Source: an uncultured Planctomycetales bacterium
GTDB lineage: Bacteria; Planctomycetota; Planctomycetia; Pirellulales; S012-138
DNA length: 64,000 nucleotides
Reading direction: 5' to 3'
Assembly: GCA_937982665.1 (NCBI GenBank)
Contig: CALJLD010000018.1
Coordinates: 1-64,000 of the forward strand
A program made the position numbers and the translations under genes. The notes beneath the pieces are model-generated. The model was not told the origin of the DNA. It ran no database searches and was given only the letters and a program-made list of their open reading frames with translations. Positions 26,300-34,836 of this stretch are shown in pieces; positions within the stretch are counted from its first letter, which is position 1, and each line of letters begins with the position of its first letter.

Positions 26300-26641
26300 G
26301 TGGGCTCCCCATCGATTTCCCTCATTTTCTGCCTTGCAGACTGCGCAGCTTTCGTTGGAAATTGAGTTACCGGCGAGTCGCAAACTCGTAACGCAAGACT
26401 TGTCGCGATTCACGGGCCTGTCGGCATGATCCCAACAACCGGAACAACCCAACTTCGGCAGCCCGCATCGGGCAACCCTCCCCGTCTACGGGCCGCGCGA
26501 CCCTGCCGCCACAACAGGCAACAGATGCATCACCACAACAGCCAATTCAGTCAGATACTTATCGTACGGAAGCATTTTCGCGGCGTAACTCAGCGCCAAA
26601 ACGGTCCAAATCGGCAGCAATTGAGCGCAGAGTCGGCCTTA

Positions 26642-26682
26642 GAATCGTTCGGTGAACGAATCATTCGGCCACCGAACGATTC
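26642..26682. repeat. Perfect 13-bp inverted repeat
   Basis: The arms GAATCGTTCGGTG (26642-26654) and CACCGAACGATTC (26670-26682) flank a 15-base loop that itself contains AACGAATCATTCGG, partly repeating the arm sequence. It lies about 220 bases before the next start codon. No T-run follows, so an operator or structural role is more likely than a terminator. Confidence 0.55.
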
Positions 26683-26900
26683 ATTTTGGCAAACGATTGG
26701 CGCACCAGCGAGGGTTGCTCGATCTGCAAGTGCAAGCCGTCATAACACTTACCGAGACAACGCCGCATCGGCAATCCGCTGCAAAAGCGGCCAGTCATGG
26801 AACTTTGGACGATCCCTGGCGTCCAAAACCCCGATGCCCACTGTACAGCCACTTAGAACAGGCAATTAGCACAAGCACTTAATCGTCAAGAATCGCCGCA

Positions 26901-29123
26901 ATGAAATCCTGGCAGGACAACCCGAACGTCTCCGCCTACCTGGATGGTCTGGCGACGGAAGACGTGCGCCAGGAGGTGGAAGCGGCGACTGCGGCCGACC
27001 CCGCTTTGCGGCAGTTTCTCAATGGCTGGCCGGCGGTCACCAGCGCATTTGCCAGCCTGCCCAAGTATCGCCTGCCTGAGGATTTCGCGGATCAAGTTTT
27101 CGCTGCCATTGAAGCCCGCAAGTCAGACCTCGTCGCGAATGAAACGAGAATCGCCGCGGCGGCCAAAGTTTTTAAACAAGCCGAGTCACGAAACGGCTCA
27201 ACGCCCACGGTGGATTCGCATGTGGTAGCGTCGCCGATACCAACGCGCCGGTCGCATGCCGCATCTTGGCTTGCGATTGCCGCTGCGGCGAGTTTGATGT
27301 TCACGATTCTGGCTTCTCCTGGCTTGTTCAGCCGAGGTGACACCCCAGGCGAATTCGCCCAGTCGACCGTGAACGATTCCCGGCCAAGTGACCGATCGCA
27401 TGACGCATTGCGGCAAGCGGAACTCGGCACAGTTGAATTGGGGCGTCCCGCTGAGATCGAATCCGCGATAGAAGGCGCGGCGTCAGACGAAGAAAAGTCG
27501 AAGGACGTTGATTTGGCGAAACCAGCAGTGGGTAGCGGCTGGCATGCGGAAGAACTCGCCGGTGCTAGCGCAGGCCCTGCGACAAACGAAGATCTACGCC
27601 GGAAAGAGGAAGATGCCGAACAAGAGCTTGATCGGCGGCCATCCGACGTTGAGATTCAAGAACAACACAAACAAGCTGCGACCCTGGTAGAGTCCGATGC
27701 GAGCGAAGACGCTGTCGCGTTCTATGGCATGCTCTATCGGCTGCAAGAACAACTTTCCCGCCCCGCCGGTGATTCGACCGCGGCGGTGTTGGGTTACCTG
27801 GCGGAGATTCCGCCACCGCAAGGGGTGGATGTTGTCGTATGCGATTTGATAGTGCCACCGGGCGTCAGCGAAAGCGATTTGGTAATCGCCTTTGAACAGA
27901 CGCTCGCAATGCAACAAGACGAATTCGCGGCGCTCGCGGAAGCCCGCAAATTTGGCCGCATGGCGGAAACCGAAGGAATCCAATCACTCCAACTCGCGCA
28001 GACGCAGACGGGCGCGCGTCAGGATGACTTCGGCGCCAACTTGGCTGATGCTCTGCAGGATAGTGCGGCTGAAGAGAAAGCCACCAAGGAACTGTTGGCC
28101 AAGAAACTTTCCGGAAAGCTGGATGTAGCACCACAGAGTGAAGAGGTCTACTACGTTGAATCCAGCCGGGAGCAGATTGACGCCGCGATTGAGAGTGTCG
28201 CCATCAAAATCTCCGGGGACATTCTTGTACGCAACGTCGTTCAACCGGATGAGATGTACAGTCAGTTAGCCTTGTTCTCACAAACGCGCGATCGCGGTCT
28301 TGCCGAATTGCGGAGCAATCAAACCGCGACGGAAGGATCGCTCGATGCCGAAAAGAACTCGGTGGCGGCAGGGTTTGGCGGCGCTGGAGGTGAGGGCGCA
28401 GGAAGAGGTGGTGGTGGAAATCAAGCTCAACAAAACACCGGAGTTGGTGCGAACAATGGGTTAGGGGTCGGCGACGGCGCGAACCTCGCCAGTGACGCAT
28501 CCAACAGTTCTGTGGACAAGACAACAGAAGCAGAGCGACAGCCCAACGACCAACCCCAGCAACCTCCGCGACGCGGACTTGCTATCCGCTTGCCTGCAAG
28601 CGCCTATGGAGGTGCCATCCCCATTGCTGGCTTGCCGCCGAATCCTGTCGGCAACACAGCCAGCGCTCAAGATGACGCTGATGATTCTTCCGCCTTGGGC
28701 GGAACCGCGGCGAACGACCAAACTGACCAAGACCAAACTGACCAACAAGACCAGCAGGCGGTGGGAGGTCGTCGTCGAAGCGCTGGCGGAGGACAAGGTC
28801 GCGGTGGTGCGTCTCGTGGTGGTGGCGGAGTTGATCAGGACGGCCCGGCCGATGGTCGGCAAAACCGATTCCGGGGCGCACAAATGCGGAACAATGCCGG
28901 CACCGGGCCGGACTCTGGCGGGCAAGCACCTCCCGCAAGCGAGCAACAACAGTCCGATGAAGGCCGCCCTCAAGCGCAGCCAAAGTTCGAAGTGCGGCAA
29001 CGCATTCTGCAGGCGCAACTTCGCCGGGCATTCGTTGTCTTCCGCATTCATCGAGAAGATCCCGCTGAGCAACCAACCGAGTCAGGCACATCTACACCGC
29101 CGACTTCCGATGACGGCAAGTAA
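26901..29123 (+). CDS. Large anti-sigma-factor-like membrane protein with Gly/Arg/Gln-rich tracts
   Basis: This 740-residue protein starts with an anti-sigma-like N-terminal domain (NVSAYLDGLATEDVRQEVEAA...LRQFLNGW...YRLPEDFADQVFAAIEAR) without a zinc-binding HxxxCxxC. One transmembrane helix lies at about residues 115-134 (AASWLAIAAAASLMFTILAS). The long exported part contains a helical segment and a small alpha/beta domain (SEEVYYVESSREQIDAAIESVAIKI). Two low-complexity Gly/Arg-rich tracts (about 493-510 and 622-647) surround an Asp/Gln repeat. It resembles planctomycete anti-sigma proteins, but no sigma gene is adjacent, so the partner is unknown. ATG 26901 follows a plausible leader. Confidence 0.7.
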   Translation: MKSWQDNPNVSAYLDGLATEDVRQEVEAATAADPALRQFLNGWPAVTSAFASLPKYRLPEDFADQVFAAIEARKSDLVANETRIAAAAKVFKQAESRNGSTPTVDSHVVASPIPTRRSHAASWLAIAAAASLMFTILASPGLFSRGDTPGEFAQSTVNDSRPSDRSHDALRQAELGTVELGRPAEIESAIEGAASDEEKSKDVDLAKPAVGSGWHAEELAGASAGPATNEDLRRKEEDAEQELDRRPSDVEIQEQHKQAATLVESDASEDAVAFYGMLYRLQEQLSRPAGDSTAAVLGYLAEIPPPQGVDVVVCDLIVPPGVSESDLVIAFEQTLAMQQDEFAALAEARKFGRMAETEGIQSLQLAQTQTGARQDDFGANLADALQDSAAEEKATKELLAKKLSGKLDVAPQSEEVYYVESSREQIDAAIESVAIKISGDILVRNVVQPDEMYSQLALFSQTRDRGLAELRSNQTATEGSLDAEKNSVAAGFGGAGGEGAGRGGGGNQAQQNTGVGANNGLGVGDGANLASDASNSSVDKTTEAERQPNDQPQQPPRRGLAIRLPASAYGGAIPIAGLPPNPVGNTASAQDDADDSSALGGTAANDQTDQDQTDQQDQQAVGGRRRSAGGGQGRGGASRGGGGVDQDGPADGRQNRFRGAQMRNNAGTGPDSGGQAPPASEQQQSDEGRPQAQPKFEVRQRILQAQLRRAFVVFRIHREDPAEQPTESGTSTPPTSDDGK
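28716..28745 (+). repeat. 15-bp perfect tandem duplication inside the anti-sigma-like gene
   Basis: GACCAAACTGACCAA occurs twice in tandem (28716-28730, 28731-28745), encoding the Asp/Gln/Thr-rich run DQTDQDQTDQ. The unit length is a multiple of three, so the frame is kept; it is a likely site of length variation. Confidence 0.8.
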
Positions 29124-29506
29124 GCCCCGCGCTCTCTTCGCAACGCGCTGACCCGTCAGAACTTCCTGATGCGATGGCTCATTCGCGAAAGTGATTGTGA
29201 AGATTCTTCGCAAAAACTTCCGCCAATCGGTTTCGCTACCGTAGAGCGTTCAGGCCGAACGATCGGCAAGGTTTACGCGTCCATCAACCAGGGTTGCGCG
29301 CGGCTTCCCTTGCGGAATTGCTGCAACCCGACCGAACCCTACGCGCCGCGAAGGGGTTGAAACAAACAGAGGCTGATGCAGGGGGCGATTGTGGGCAGAG
29401 TTAAGCCGCTGCCGATGAATTCAATACCGGCGCGACGCATCCGTTGTGCGCTGCGATACCCCAAAACACCCGTTCACGCGGAGAAAATTCCGTGAAGGGC
29501 ATTGCG
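29124..29506. other. Intergenic region, nothing recognised
   Basis: About 380 bases between two plus-strand genes. The reading frames here have no plausible start or composition, and I see no strong hairpin or repeat. The promoter of the downstream gene probably lies here. Confidence 0.4.
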
Positions 29507-30853
29507 ATGAGTTCTTTCCGGACAAGGCGATTCTCGAATTTGAGCGTGCTTGGGCTTTCGCTCGTTGTGCTGGCTGCGTTGGGGGAGAATTCCGCTTCCG
29601 CGCAAGATCAGCAATCGTCAACGTTGCGCGTCGCCACGCTTAACGTGCCGGAGATCACACCTTCAATTAGCGATGTCCCTAAGGTTTCCGGTCAGCAAGA
29701 TCCAGAAGCCGAGGCCCGCATGGCGGCAGCGCTGGCTCGCCCCATCACCGCTGATTACTTCAACTCATTCTTCGGCGACGTGCTGAATGATCTTGCCACG
29801 CAAGCTCAAGTGCCAATCATCTTGGACCAGGCGGCAACCGGAAAAATCAAGTTCCGCATTGGATCCGAAGTTGCCACCGTCTTCACCGCCCCCGTGATCT
29901 TAAAGGTTGATGGGCTTGCTTTGGAAAACGTGCTGGATCTGCTCTTGCCTGGCCTTGGGCTGACATGGGGCACTAAAAGCAACGAGACCATTATCATCAC
30001 CACGCCAGCGGTTACCGAGAACTGGCTGGAAGAGCGAGTCTACGCGGTGGGGCCAATTCTCGCACGAAACCAAGAGAGCATTGGCGATCCGCGTCTTGCA
30101 GCGCAAGTGGTTGGAGATTTCATCACGCAGTTCATTGCGCCTGAAGCCTGGCAACTCAACGGAGGAATGGGCGAAATCGTCTCCTTGGACAAAGCGATTC
30201 TCGTGCGGACAACTCGGCCGGTCCATGCGGAAGTCAGCCGCTTCTTAGACATGTGGACCAATCCGCAGTTGCGCCAAGCGCCGCCTTCTCAAGCGGAACA
30301 AAGCATTCGCGAAGCGCTCAACGAACAGATCATCTTCGATGCTCCTGAACAAGCACTGTTCGAGGCATTGCCGGACATCGCCGATCAACTGCAGATTCCC
30401 ATCGTGTTGGACTTCTACACGTTGCTCAAAGAGCGCATTCCCTATGACACACCGGTCGGCTTCAACGTCTCTGGTGCTTCGCTTGGCGCAGTCTTGGACA
30501 TCATGCTGGATTCACAAGGTCTCACAGCGGTGGTCCACAAGGATGCGCTCATGGTTACCAGCAAGAACCGAGCCGAGAAACTGTTGAGCGTGCGGATGTA
30601 CGATGTTCGTGGGTTGCTCGTCTCGGCGAACGCAGCCGCGCCTGCAGCCTTGGATCAAGAGACGCTGGATCGAGTCTTAGAGCAAACCGTCATGCCCGAG
30701 AGCTGGTTCAGCGCCGGGGGCGAAGCCCGAAAAGAACTCTACGTGAGTGACGGAGCGGAAGAAGTCCTGCTTTTCGTTCGCCAAACCGCCGCAGGGCACA
30801 GGGATCTTGCTGAACGACTGGGCCAACTTGAGCAATGGCAAAGCAGTCAGTAG
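29507..30853 (+). CDS. Exported protein with two STN-like (secretin/TonB short N-terminal) repeats
   Basis: This 448-residue protein has a signal peptide at residues 1-33 (SNLSVLGLSLVVLAALGENSASAQ). Two related segments, at about 92-165 and 285-351, follow the STN pattern: a strand with PIILDQ or PIVLDF, then a middle strand, then ALENVLDLLLPGLGLTW or SLGAVLDIMLDSQGLTA, ending in a strand such as TIIITT or ALMVTS. Each is followed by a segment containing VYAV or MYDV. No secretin pore domain or TonB-dependent barrel follows. It may be a periplasmic binding or assembly protein. Function is not assignable. ATG 29507 starts the signal peptide; the frame is open to 29444. Confidence 0.72.
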   Translation: MSSFRTRRFSNLSVLGLSLVVLAALGENSASAQDQQSSTLRVATLNVPEITPSISDVPKVSGQQDPEAEARMAAALARPITADYFNSFFGDVLNDLATQAQVPIILDQAATGKIKFRIGSEVATVFTAPVILKVDGLALENVLDLLLPGLGLTWGTKSNETIIITTPAVTENWLEERVYAVGPILARNQESIGDPRLAAQVVGDFITQFIAPEAWQLNGGMGEIVSLDKAILVRTTRPVHAEVSRFLDMWTNPQLRQAPPSQAEQSIREALNEQIIFDAPEQALFEALPDIADQLQIPIVLDFYTLLKERIPYDTPVGFNVSGASLGAVLDIMLDSQGLTAVVHKDALMVTSKNRAEKLLSVRMYDVRGLLVSANAAAPAALDQETLDRVLEQTVMPESWFSAGGEARKELYVSDGAEEVLLFVRQTAAGHRDLAERLGQLEQWQSSQ

Positions 30854-30877
30854 CGGGCAGCTCGCTAACAACGGGCG

Positions 30878-31978
30878 CTAGCTCGCCTCGCGATGTTCGG
30901 CCGGCGCTGCGACACGGCTCCAATGCGGGCCGCGGAGAATTGACGGGGCTGGCGTTGCGTGTGGTCCTTGCGGGCCATCGGCCGTGCCATCCCAGCGATG
31001 CTCCGCAATCTTGCCGAGCACCATTTCCGCCACTTCAATCGCCTGCGATCCTTGCGCGCCGCCGCACTGCGGTACGGCTTGTTCACGCACGCAACGGACA
31101 AACTCGTTGAGTTCTTCGGTCAGTTGATCGACCGGGGCTGGTGTGATCGTCTCTTTGCTGAGGGCAGCCGCCACAGCCTCGGCTCTCGCGGCAGGTGCAA
31201 TCTGCTCAACATCAAACTGCCGCGTAGCCAGTTCTTGAGTCGGTCGTACAACATTCGCACTTCGCGCGGCGAAGTCCAATCGCGCGAAACCAGCTTCCGA
31301 AAACACTTGCATCCTTCGCGTTGGCTCCGGGCTGATTCGCGAAGCCGACACGTTGGCAACGCATCCATTCGCAAAAGTGATTCGAGCATTGGCCAGGTCT
31401 TCGTGCTCGCCCAACGCCGCCAGACCGATGGCGTCAACCTGCGTCACGGGGGCATTGTTCATCGCCAGGATCAGGTCCAAGTCATGGATCATGAGGTCCA
31501 GCACAACACCCACATCCAGCGAGCGGCCGGTGAAGCCTCCGCAGCGCACGGCATCAATGTACTTTGGGTTACGCGTGATTGGCTGTGCCGCCTGCAAAGC
31601 CGGGTTGTATCGCTCCACGTGTCCAACTTGCAGCACGACGCCAGCGGCTTGTGCCGCGGTCGCCAACTCGCGAGCCGTTTGGGCGGTTGCAGCAAGCGGT
31701 TTTTCAATCATCACGTGCTTGCCGGCGGCGATAAGCTCCAGCCCGAGCGCGTGATGCAGACTTGTCGGCGCGGCGAGCACAATGGCGTCCACCAGCGGCA
31801 ACAACTCCTCATGGCTTGAAAACGCGGCGGTGCGCACGTTCTCAATGACCAGGCTGCGCGCCTGTTCGGAAGGATCGCTTACGCCCATCAACCGCACGCC
31901 ATCCAGCTTGGAGAGAATCCGAGCATGAATGCGGCCCAGATGGCCAGCCCCAACAACACCAATCCGCAAACGCCTCAC
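30878..31978 (-). CDS. Gfo/Idh/MocA-family dehydrogenase, candidate UDP-GlcNAc 3-dehydrogenase (GnnA-like)
   Basis: This is a 366-residue NAD(P)-dependent oxidoreductase. The Rossmann motif GVVGAGHLGRIHARIL is at the N-terminus and the family motif EKPLAATA at about residues 95-102; the C-terminal domain is of the GFO_IDH_MocA type. The start is a GTG at 31978 that overlaps the lpxA stop (GTGA) and is preceded by a strong AGGAGG, so the two genes are translationally coupled. In Acidithiobacillus and Leptospira a dehydrogenase of this family next to lpxA (GnnA) oxidises UDP-GlcNAc toward the 2,3-diamino sugar used for amide-linked lipid A. That role is inferred here only from family and position; no GnnB aminotransferase is in the window. 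The frame is open upstream inside lpxA but without support. Confidence 0.85.
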   Translation of the reverse strand: MRRLRIGVVGAGHLGRIHARILSKLDGVRLMGVSDPSEQARSLVIENVRTAAFSSHEELLPLVDAIVLAAPTSLHHALGLELIAAGKHVMIEKPLAATAQTARELATAAQAAGVVLQVGHVERYNPALQAAQPITRNPKYIDAVRCGGFTGRSLDVGVVLDLMIHDLDLILAMNNAPVTQVDAIGLAALGEHEDLANARITFANGCVANVSASRISPEPTRRMQVFSEAGFARLDFAARSANVVRPTQELATRQFDVEQIAPAARAEAVAAALSKETITPAPVDQLTEELNEFVRCVREQAVPQCGGAQGSQAIEVAEMVLGKIAEHRWDGTADGPQGPHATPAPSILRGPHWSRVAAPAEHREAS

Positions 31979-32781
31979 GCGGCCCTCCTGCGTTCTCGCG
32001 CGCGACCATGGCGGCCTTCTTGCTGCGTCTGAATAAAGCTCAGCAAGTGGTTCACGTGCGGGACGAGCTTGTCGTTTCCGCGAAGAATCTCGCGGGCATG
32101 ATCCAATCCAACTTTGGCTCGATATAACAGCCGATGAGCTTCCGCCAGAGCGCTGATCGCATCTTGCGAAAAGCCGTTCCGCTTCAAGGCAACAACATTG
32201 ATGCACCGCGGTCGGCAGGGAAATCCTTCGGCCAGCATGTACGGCGGCACGTCATGCAGTACACGACTCAATCCACTGACGAAGGAATATGCTCCAATCG
32301 TCGCAAAATGATGAACGGCAACCGCGCCGGACAACGTCGCACAATCATCAACGTGCACGTGCCCGCCCAGCATGGTTCCATTCGCGATGACGATGCCATT
32401 TCCCAGTTGGCAATCATGGGCAATGTGGGAACATGCCATGAAGTAGCAGCGGTCGCCGATGGTTGTGACTTGTGCGTCTTTGACCGTGCCCCGATTAACG
32501 GTCACGCTCTCGCGAAAGACGTTGTTATCGCCAATCACAACTTCCGTTGGTTCGCCGCGGTAGCTGATATCCTGCGGCTCGCCGCCAATCACAACGCCGG
32601 AAAAGAGATGATTCTCACGTCCGATGGTGACCTTGCCCGTGACGGTCACATTGTTGGCCAGTTGAGTTCCGGCTCCGATTTTTACATCCGGCCCCACAAC
32701 GCAGAAAGGGCCAATGCGCACATCCTCGGCAATCTCCGCGCCGGGATCAATGACCGCATGGGGAGAAATGTGCTGGGTCAT
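31975..32781 (-). CDS. lpxA: Acyl-[ACP]--UDP-N-acetylglucosamine O-acyltransferase
   Basis: This 268-residue left-handed beta-helix acyltransferase shows hexapeptide repeats throughout (IGPFCVVG, IGAGTQLANN, IGDNNVFRE). The catalytic region CSHIAHDCQLGN contains H119 and H122, and H122 corresponds to E. coli H125. AVHHF and VSGLSRV follow. The Gly at 170 aligns with the E. coli chain-length ruler G173, which suggests long 3-hydroxyacyl chains. It catalyses the first step of lipid A synthesis in the cytoplasm. The C-terminal helical domain (LAEAHRLLYRAKVGLDHA) is present. It lies downstream of lpxC and overlaps the dehydrogenase gene. Confidence 0.95.
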   Translation of the reverse strand: MTQHISPHAVIDPGAEIAEDVRIGPFCVVGPDVKIGAGTQLANNVTVTGKVTIGRENHLFSGVVIGGEPQDISYRGEPTEVVIGDNNVFRESVTVNRGTVKDAQVTTIGDRCYFMACSHIAHDCQLGNGIVIANGTMLGGHVHVDDCATLSGAVAVHHFATIGAYSFVSGLSRVLHDVPPYMLAEGFPCRPRCINVVALKRNGFSQDAISALAEAHRLLYRAKVGLDHAREILRGNDKLVPHVNHLLSFIQTQQEGRHGRARERRRAA

Positions 32782-32906
32782 CTTGTTTCGCTCCGCGATT
32801 TGTTTTGCAACGCAATCCCTCCCGATTGTGTTGCTTGCCGTGGCGATTCCTTTCGCCAGGCGCGCCCCTTCCTTGATCCTGCCATGGGATTAGACAGGCT
32901 GCTTTG

Positions 32907-33848
32907 TCATGCGGTACGCCGCCACTTGTCGCCGATGATTTCTCCTTCCGCGAGCAATGCGCGAACCAGTTCCGCATTCAAGCGATGACCGCTTCGCAGC
33001 GCCGTGAATGTTCCAATCAGGTCACAGCCTGCCAACGCGACATCGCCAACGAAGTCCAATACTTTATGCCGAACGCACTCGTCGGCAAACCGCAGTTCGT
33101 TGCCGATGGGGCCTTCGGCTCCATAAACCAGAAGGTCACTCTCGCTTGCCCGAGTTCCCAGACCTTGCGAACGCAGCCACTTGGCTTCGTCTTCCAGCAG
33201 GAAAGTCCGGCACGGAGCAATTTCGCGGTGAAACGCATCAGGCGTCATTTTCATAGCCAGCGTTTGCCGGCCGATTGCGTTATCGCGCCCGTAGTCCAAG
33301 CGATACTTGATCTCAAACGCCGCCGAGCGATTGGGGCGAGCCTCGATCCATTGCTCGCTATCGCCAACGCGCGTTTGCTCGCTGACGATCAACTGTGATC
33401 GAACGGCCGATTGTTCCTCAATCCCAGCGGCTAGCAATGCCTCGACATAAGCAAGCGCGGAACCATCCAGGCCAGGCATTTCTGCTCCGTCAGCCCAGAC
33501 CTCGCAGTTGTCGATATGAAGTCCGGCCAATGCGGCCATCACATGCTCAACCATCTCCACACTGCCGCTACCCGCGCGAAGCGTTGTTCGTCGCGGGCTT
33601 TCCACCCGGTGTTCAACCCTCGCGGGAATTCGCACCGCAGGCTGGAGATCACTGCGAACAAAAACAATGCCGGAGTTTGCTTCTGCCGGGCGAAACTCCA
33701 AGCGAATGTCTTTCCCGCTCCAGTATCCAAAACCCTCAACCGAAGTGGGGTTACCGATCGTTCGCTGTTGCCGAGCCTCTAGCATCAATGCCGCGCGAGT
33801 CAAAGTTGTCTGGGGATCAAGCTGCACACTCAACACTGGTCTCTTCAT
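32907..33848 (-). CDS. lpxC: UDP-3-O-acyl-N-acetylglucosamine deacetylase
   Basis: This 313-residue zinc enzyme performs the committed step of lipid A synthesis. All zinc ligands are visible: His in MVEHVMAALAGLHIDN, His and Asp in VRHKVLDFVGD; the catalytic His is in RSGHRLNAELV. The LDGSAL motif is also present. The N-terminal beta-alpha-beta subdomain begins with TSVEGFGYWSGKDIRL. It is not fused to FabZ. ATG 33848 is preceded by CAGGG; an in-frame ATG at 33896 adds 16 residues. It lies 57 bases downstream of ompH/skp and 125 upstream of lpxA, an outer-membrane biogenesis cluster. Confidence 0.94.
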   Translation of the reverse strand: MKRPVLSVQLDPQTTLTRAALMLEARQQRTIGNPTSVEGFGYWSGKDIRLEFRPAEANSGIVFVRSDLQPAVRIPARVEHRVESPRRTTLRAGSGSVEMVEHVMAALAGLHIDNCEVWADGAEMPGLDGSALAYVEALLAAGIEEQSAVRSQLIVSEQTRVGDSEQWIEARPNRSAAFEIKYRLDYGRDNAIGRQTLAMKMTPDAFHREIAPCRTFLLEDEAKWLRSQGLGTRASESDLLVYGAEGPIGNELRFADECVRHKVLDFVGDVALAGCDLIGTFTALRSGHRLNAELVRALLAEGEIIGDKWRRTA

Positions 33849-33905
33849 ACAACCCTGAGCGACCGCGCTCCGCGGCCGCAGGGCTAATCTCGCCATAGAG
33901 CAGAG

Positions 33906-34520
33906 TTACTGCTGCTGACGGATGGGACCTTGGAATCCGCTGCCAACTTGCGGTTGATAGCGGCGATTGAGCTTGTCCAGGACGATCGGCGTGATGTCAA
34001 TGTTGGGGTTGTAGTACAACACCGCGCGATTGAGGAACTTTTGGACTTCAGCGGAATCAGGGTTGTCGCCGACCTTGTCCCCGTTGAAGCGGAAGACCAT
34101 CGTCAGTTGCCGTTCCTGGGCAAAAGCGTTGACCTCGCCAATGATTTCCATGTAGCTGGTGTAGTACAACTTGGTTTCCTTGCGCTCGAAGTCGCGACGC
34201 ATGATCTGCTTGTCGGCTTCGATGTCGGCAAGTTCCTTAGTCAGTTGCTCATTCATCTGATCCCATTCGAGCGTGTTGCGCTTATAAGTGTCATCGCGCT
34301 GTTTGGCCTTCGCCTGAATGGCGTCTTGCCGTCGCTGGATCATCTGGCTGGCGGCCTCGACTTCGGCCTTGAGCTGATCCGTGGCAGCTTTGAATTTGGG
34401 ATAGTTGTCAAAAATGTAGTTCAAGTCGACAATGGCGATTCCGCCTTGAGCGTTGGCAGTATTTGCACCAACGAACAACAGGGCAGCAAACACCAAACTC
34501 GTCAATCCGATTCTCTTCAC
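33906..34520 (-). CDS. OmpH/Skp-family periplasmic chaperone
   Basis: This 204-residue protein has a signal peptide (VKRIGLTSLVFAALLFVGANTANA) and the Skp/OmpH layout: a short beta part (GIAIVDLNYIFDNYPKFKAA), long coiled-coil helices (about 45-125, rich in Gln, Lys and Glu), then a return strand (LTMVFRFNGDKVGD, YYNPNIDITPIVLDKLNR). Relatives hold unfolded outer-membrane proteins in the periplasm. The start is a GTG at 34520 preceded by AAGGAGC. The frame is open upstream to 34625 but carries no signal peptide there. It heads the minus-strand set with lpxC, lpxA and the dehydrogenase. Confidence 0.9.
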   Translation of the reverse strand: MKRIGLTSLVFAALLFVGANTANAQGGIAIVDLNYIFDNYPKFKAATDQLKAEVEAASQMIQRRQDAIQAKAKQRDDTYKRNTLEWDQMNEQLTKELADIEADKQIMRRDFERKETKLYYTSYMEIIGEVNAFAQERQLTMVFRFNGDKVGDNPDSAEVQKFLNRAVLYYNPNIDITPIVLDKLNRRYQPQVGSGFQGPIRQQQ

Positions 34521-34836
34521 GATGTGCTCCTTGCTAGGACGGCGGGTCAGTTCCGTGACCTGACGTGGTTGCCCAATGCCACGGCCGGAGGGTCTGCAAT
34601 TCACAATGGCATCCAAACTTGCCACGGCTCAAAAATGCGGGCGGTATTCTGCCGACATCGCCTGTGGCGGTAAAGAGCAAGTTCTATCAATTGAGCAAGG
34701 CCTGCGTGCTTGCATTGCAGACTCTGCGTGCTTGCTAAGTAGACATCCGGCAAACACATACTTTCAAGCGCGTTCCACGTGTGTTTCATTGCGTGATGAA
34801 TAGGAAACCCGCTACTTGCCACCAGCGCTGACTTCG
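34521..34836. other. Divergent promoter region between ompH/skp and the NUDIX gene
   Basis: About 315 bases with no reading frame of note. It contains the small inverted repeat GGTCA-N6-TGACC (34545-34560) just upstream of the ompH ribosome binding site, and a repeated CTGCGTGCTTGC. Promoters for both directions probably lie here. Confidence 0.4.

Larger units (their letters stand above)
26091..26900. other. 810-base non-coding region with repeats
   Basis: This stretch between mqnE and the anti-sigma-like gene has no credible gene on either strand. It holds two imperfect 55-base direct repeats (26110-26164 and 26245-26299) and a perfect 13-bp inverted repeat (26642-26682), annotated separately. 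A T-run of seven or eight lies just after the first repeat (near 26170). No sigma-factor gene is found here although the next gene looks like an anti-sigma factor. Confidence 0.55.

Noticed and set aside
26103..26304. An inserted element flanked by 8-bp direct repeats (CAAGTGGG at 26103-26110 and 26297-26304).
   Set aside because: The right copy runs into the end of the 55-base repeat, there are no terminal inverted repeats and no transposase; the match may be part of the repeat family itself.
26426..26869. A 147-codon plus-strand frame in the repeat-bearing gap, considered as a missing sigma factor.
   Set aside because: The translation has no sigma region 2 or 4 motif and is Arg/Gln/His-rich noise; the inverted repeat 26642-26682 lies inside it.
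29507..30853. A secretin or TonB-dependent receptor.
   Set aside because: STN-like repeats are present, but the protein ends without a secretin domain, plug or barrel.
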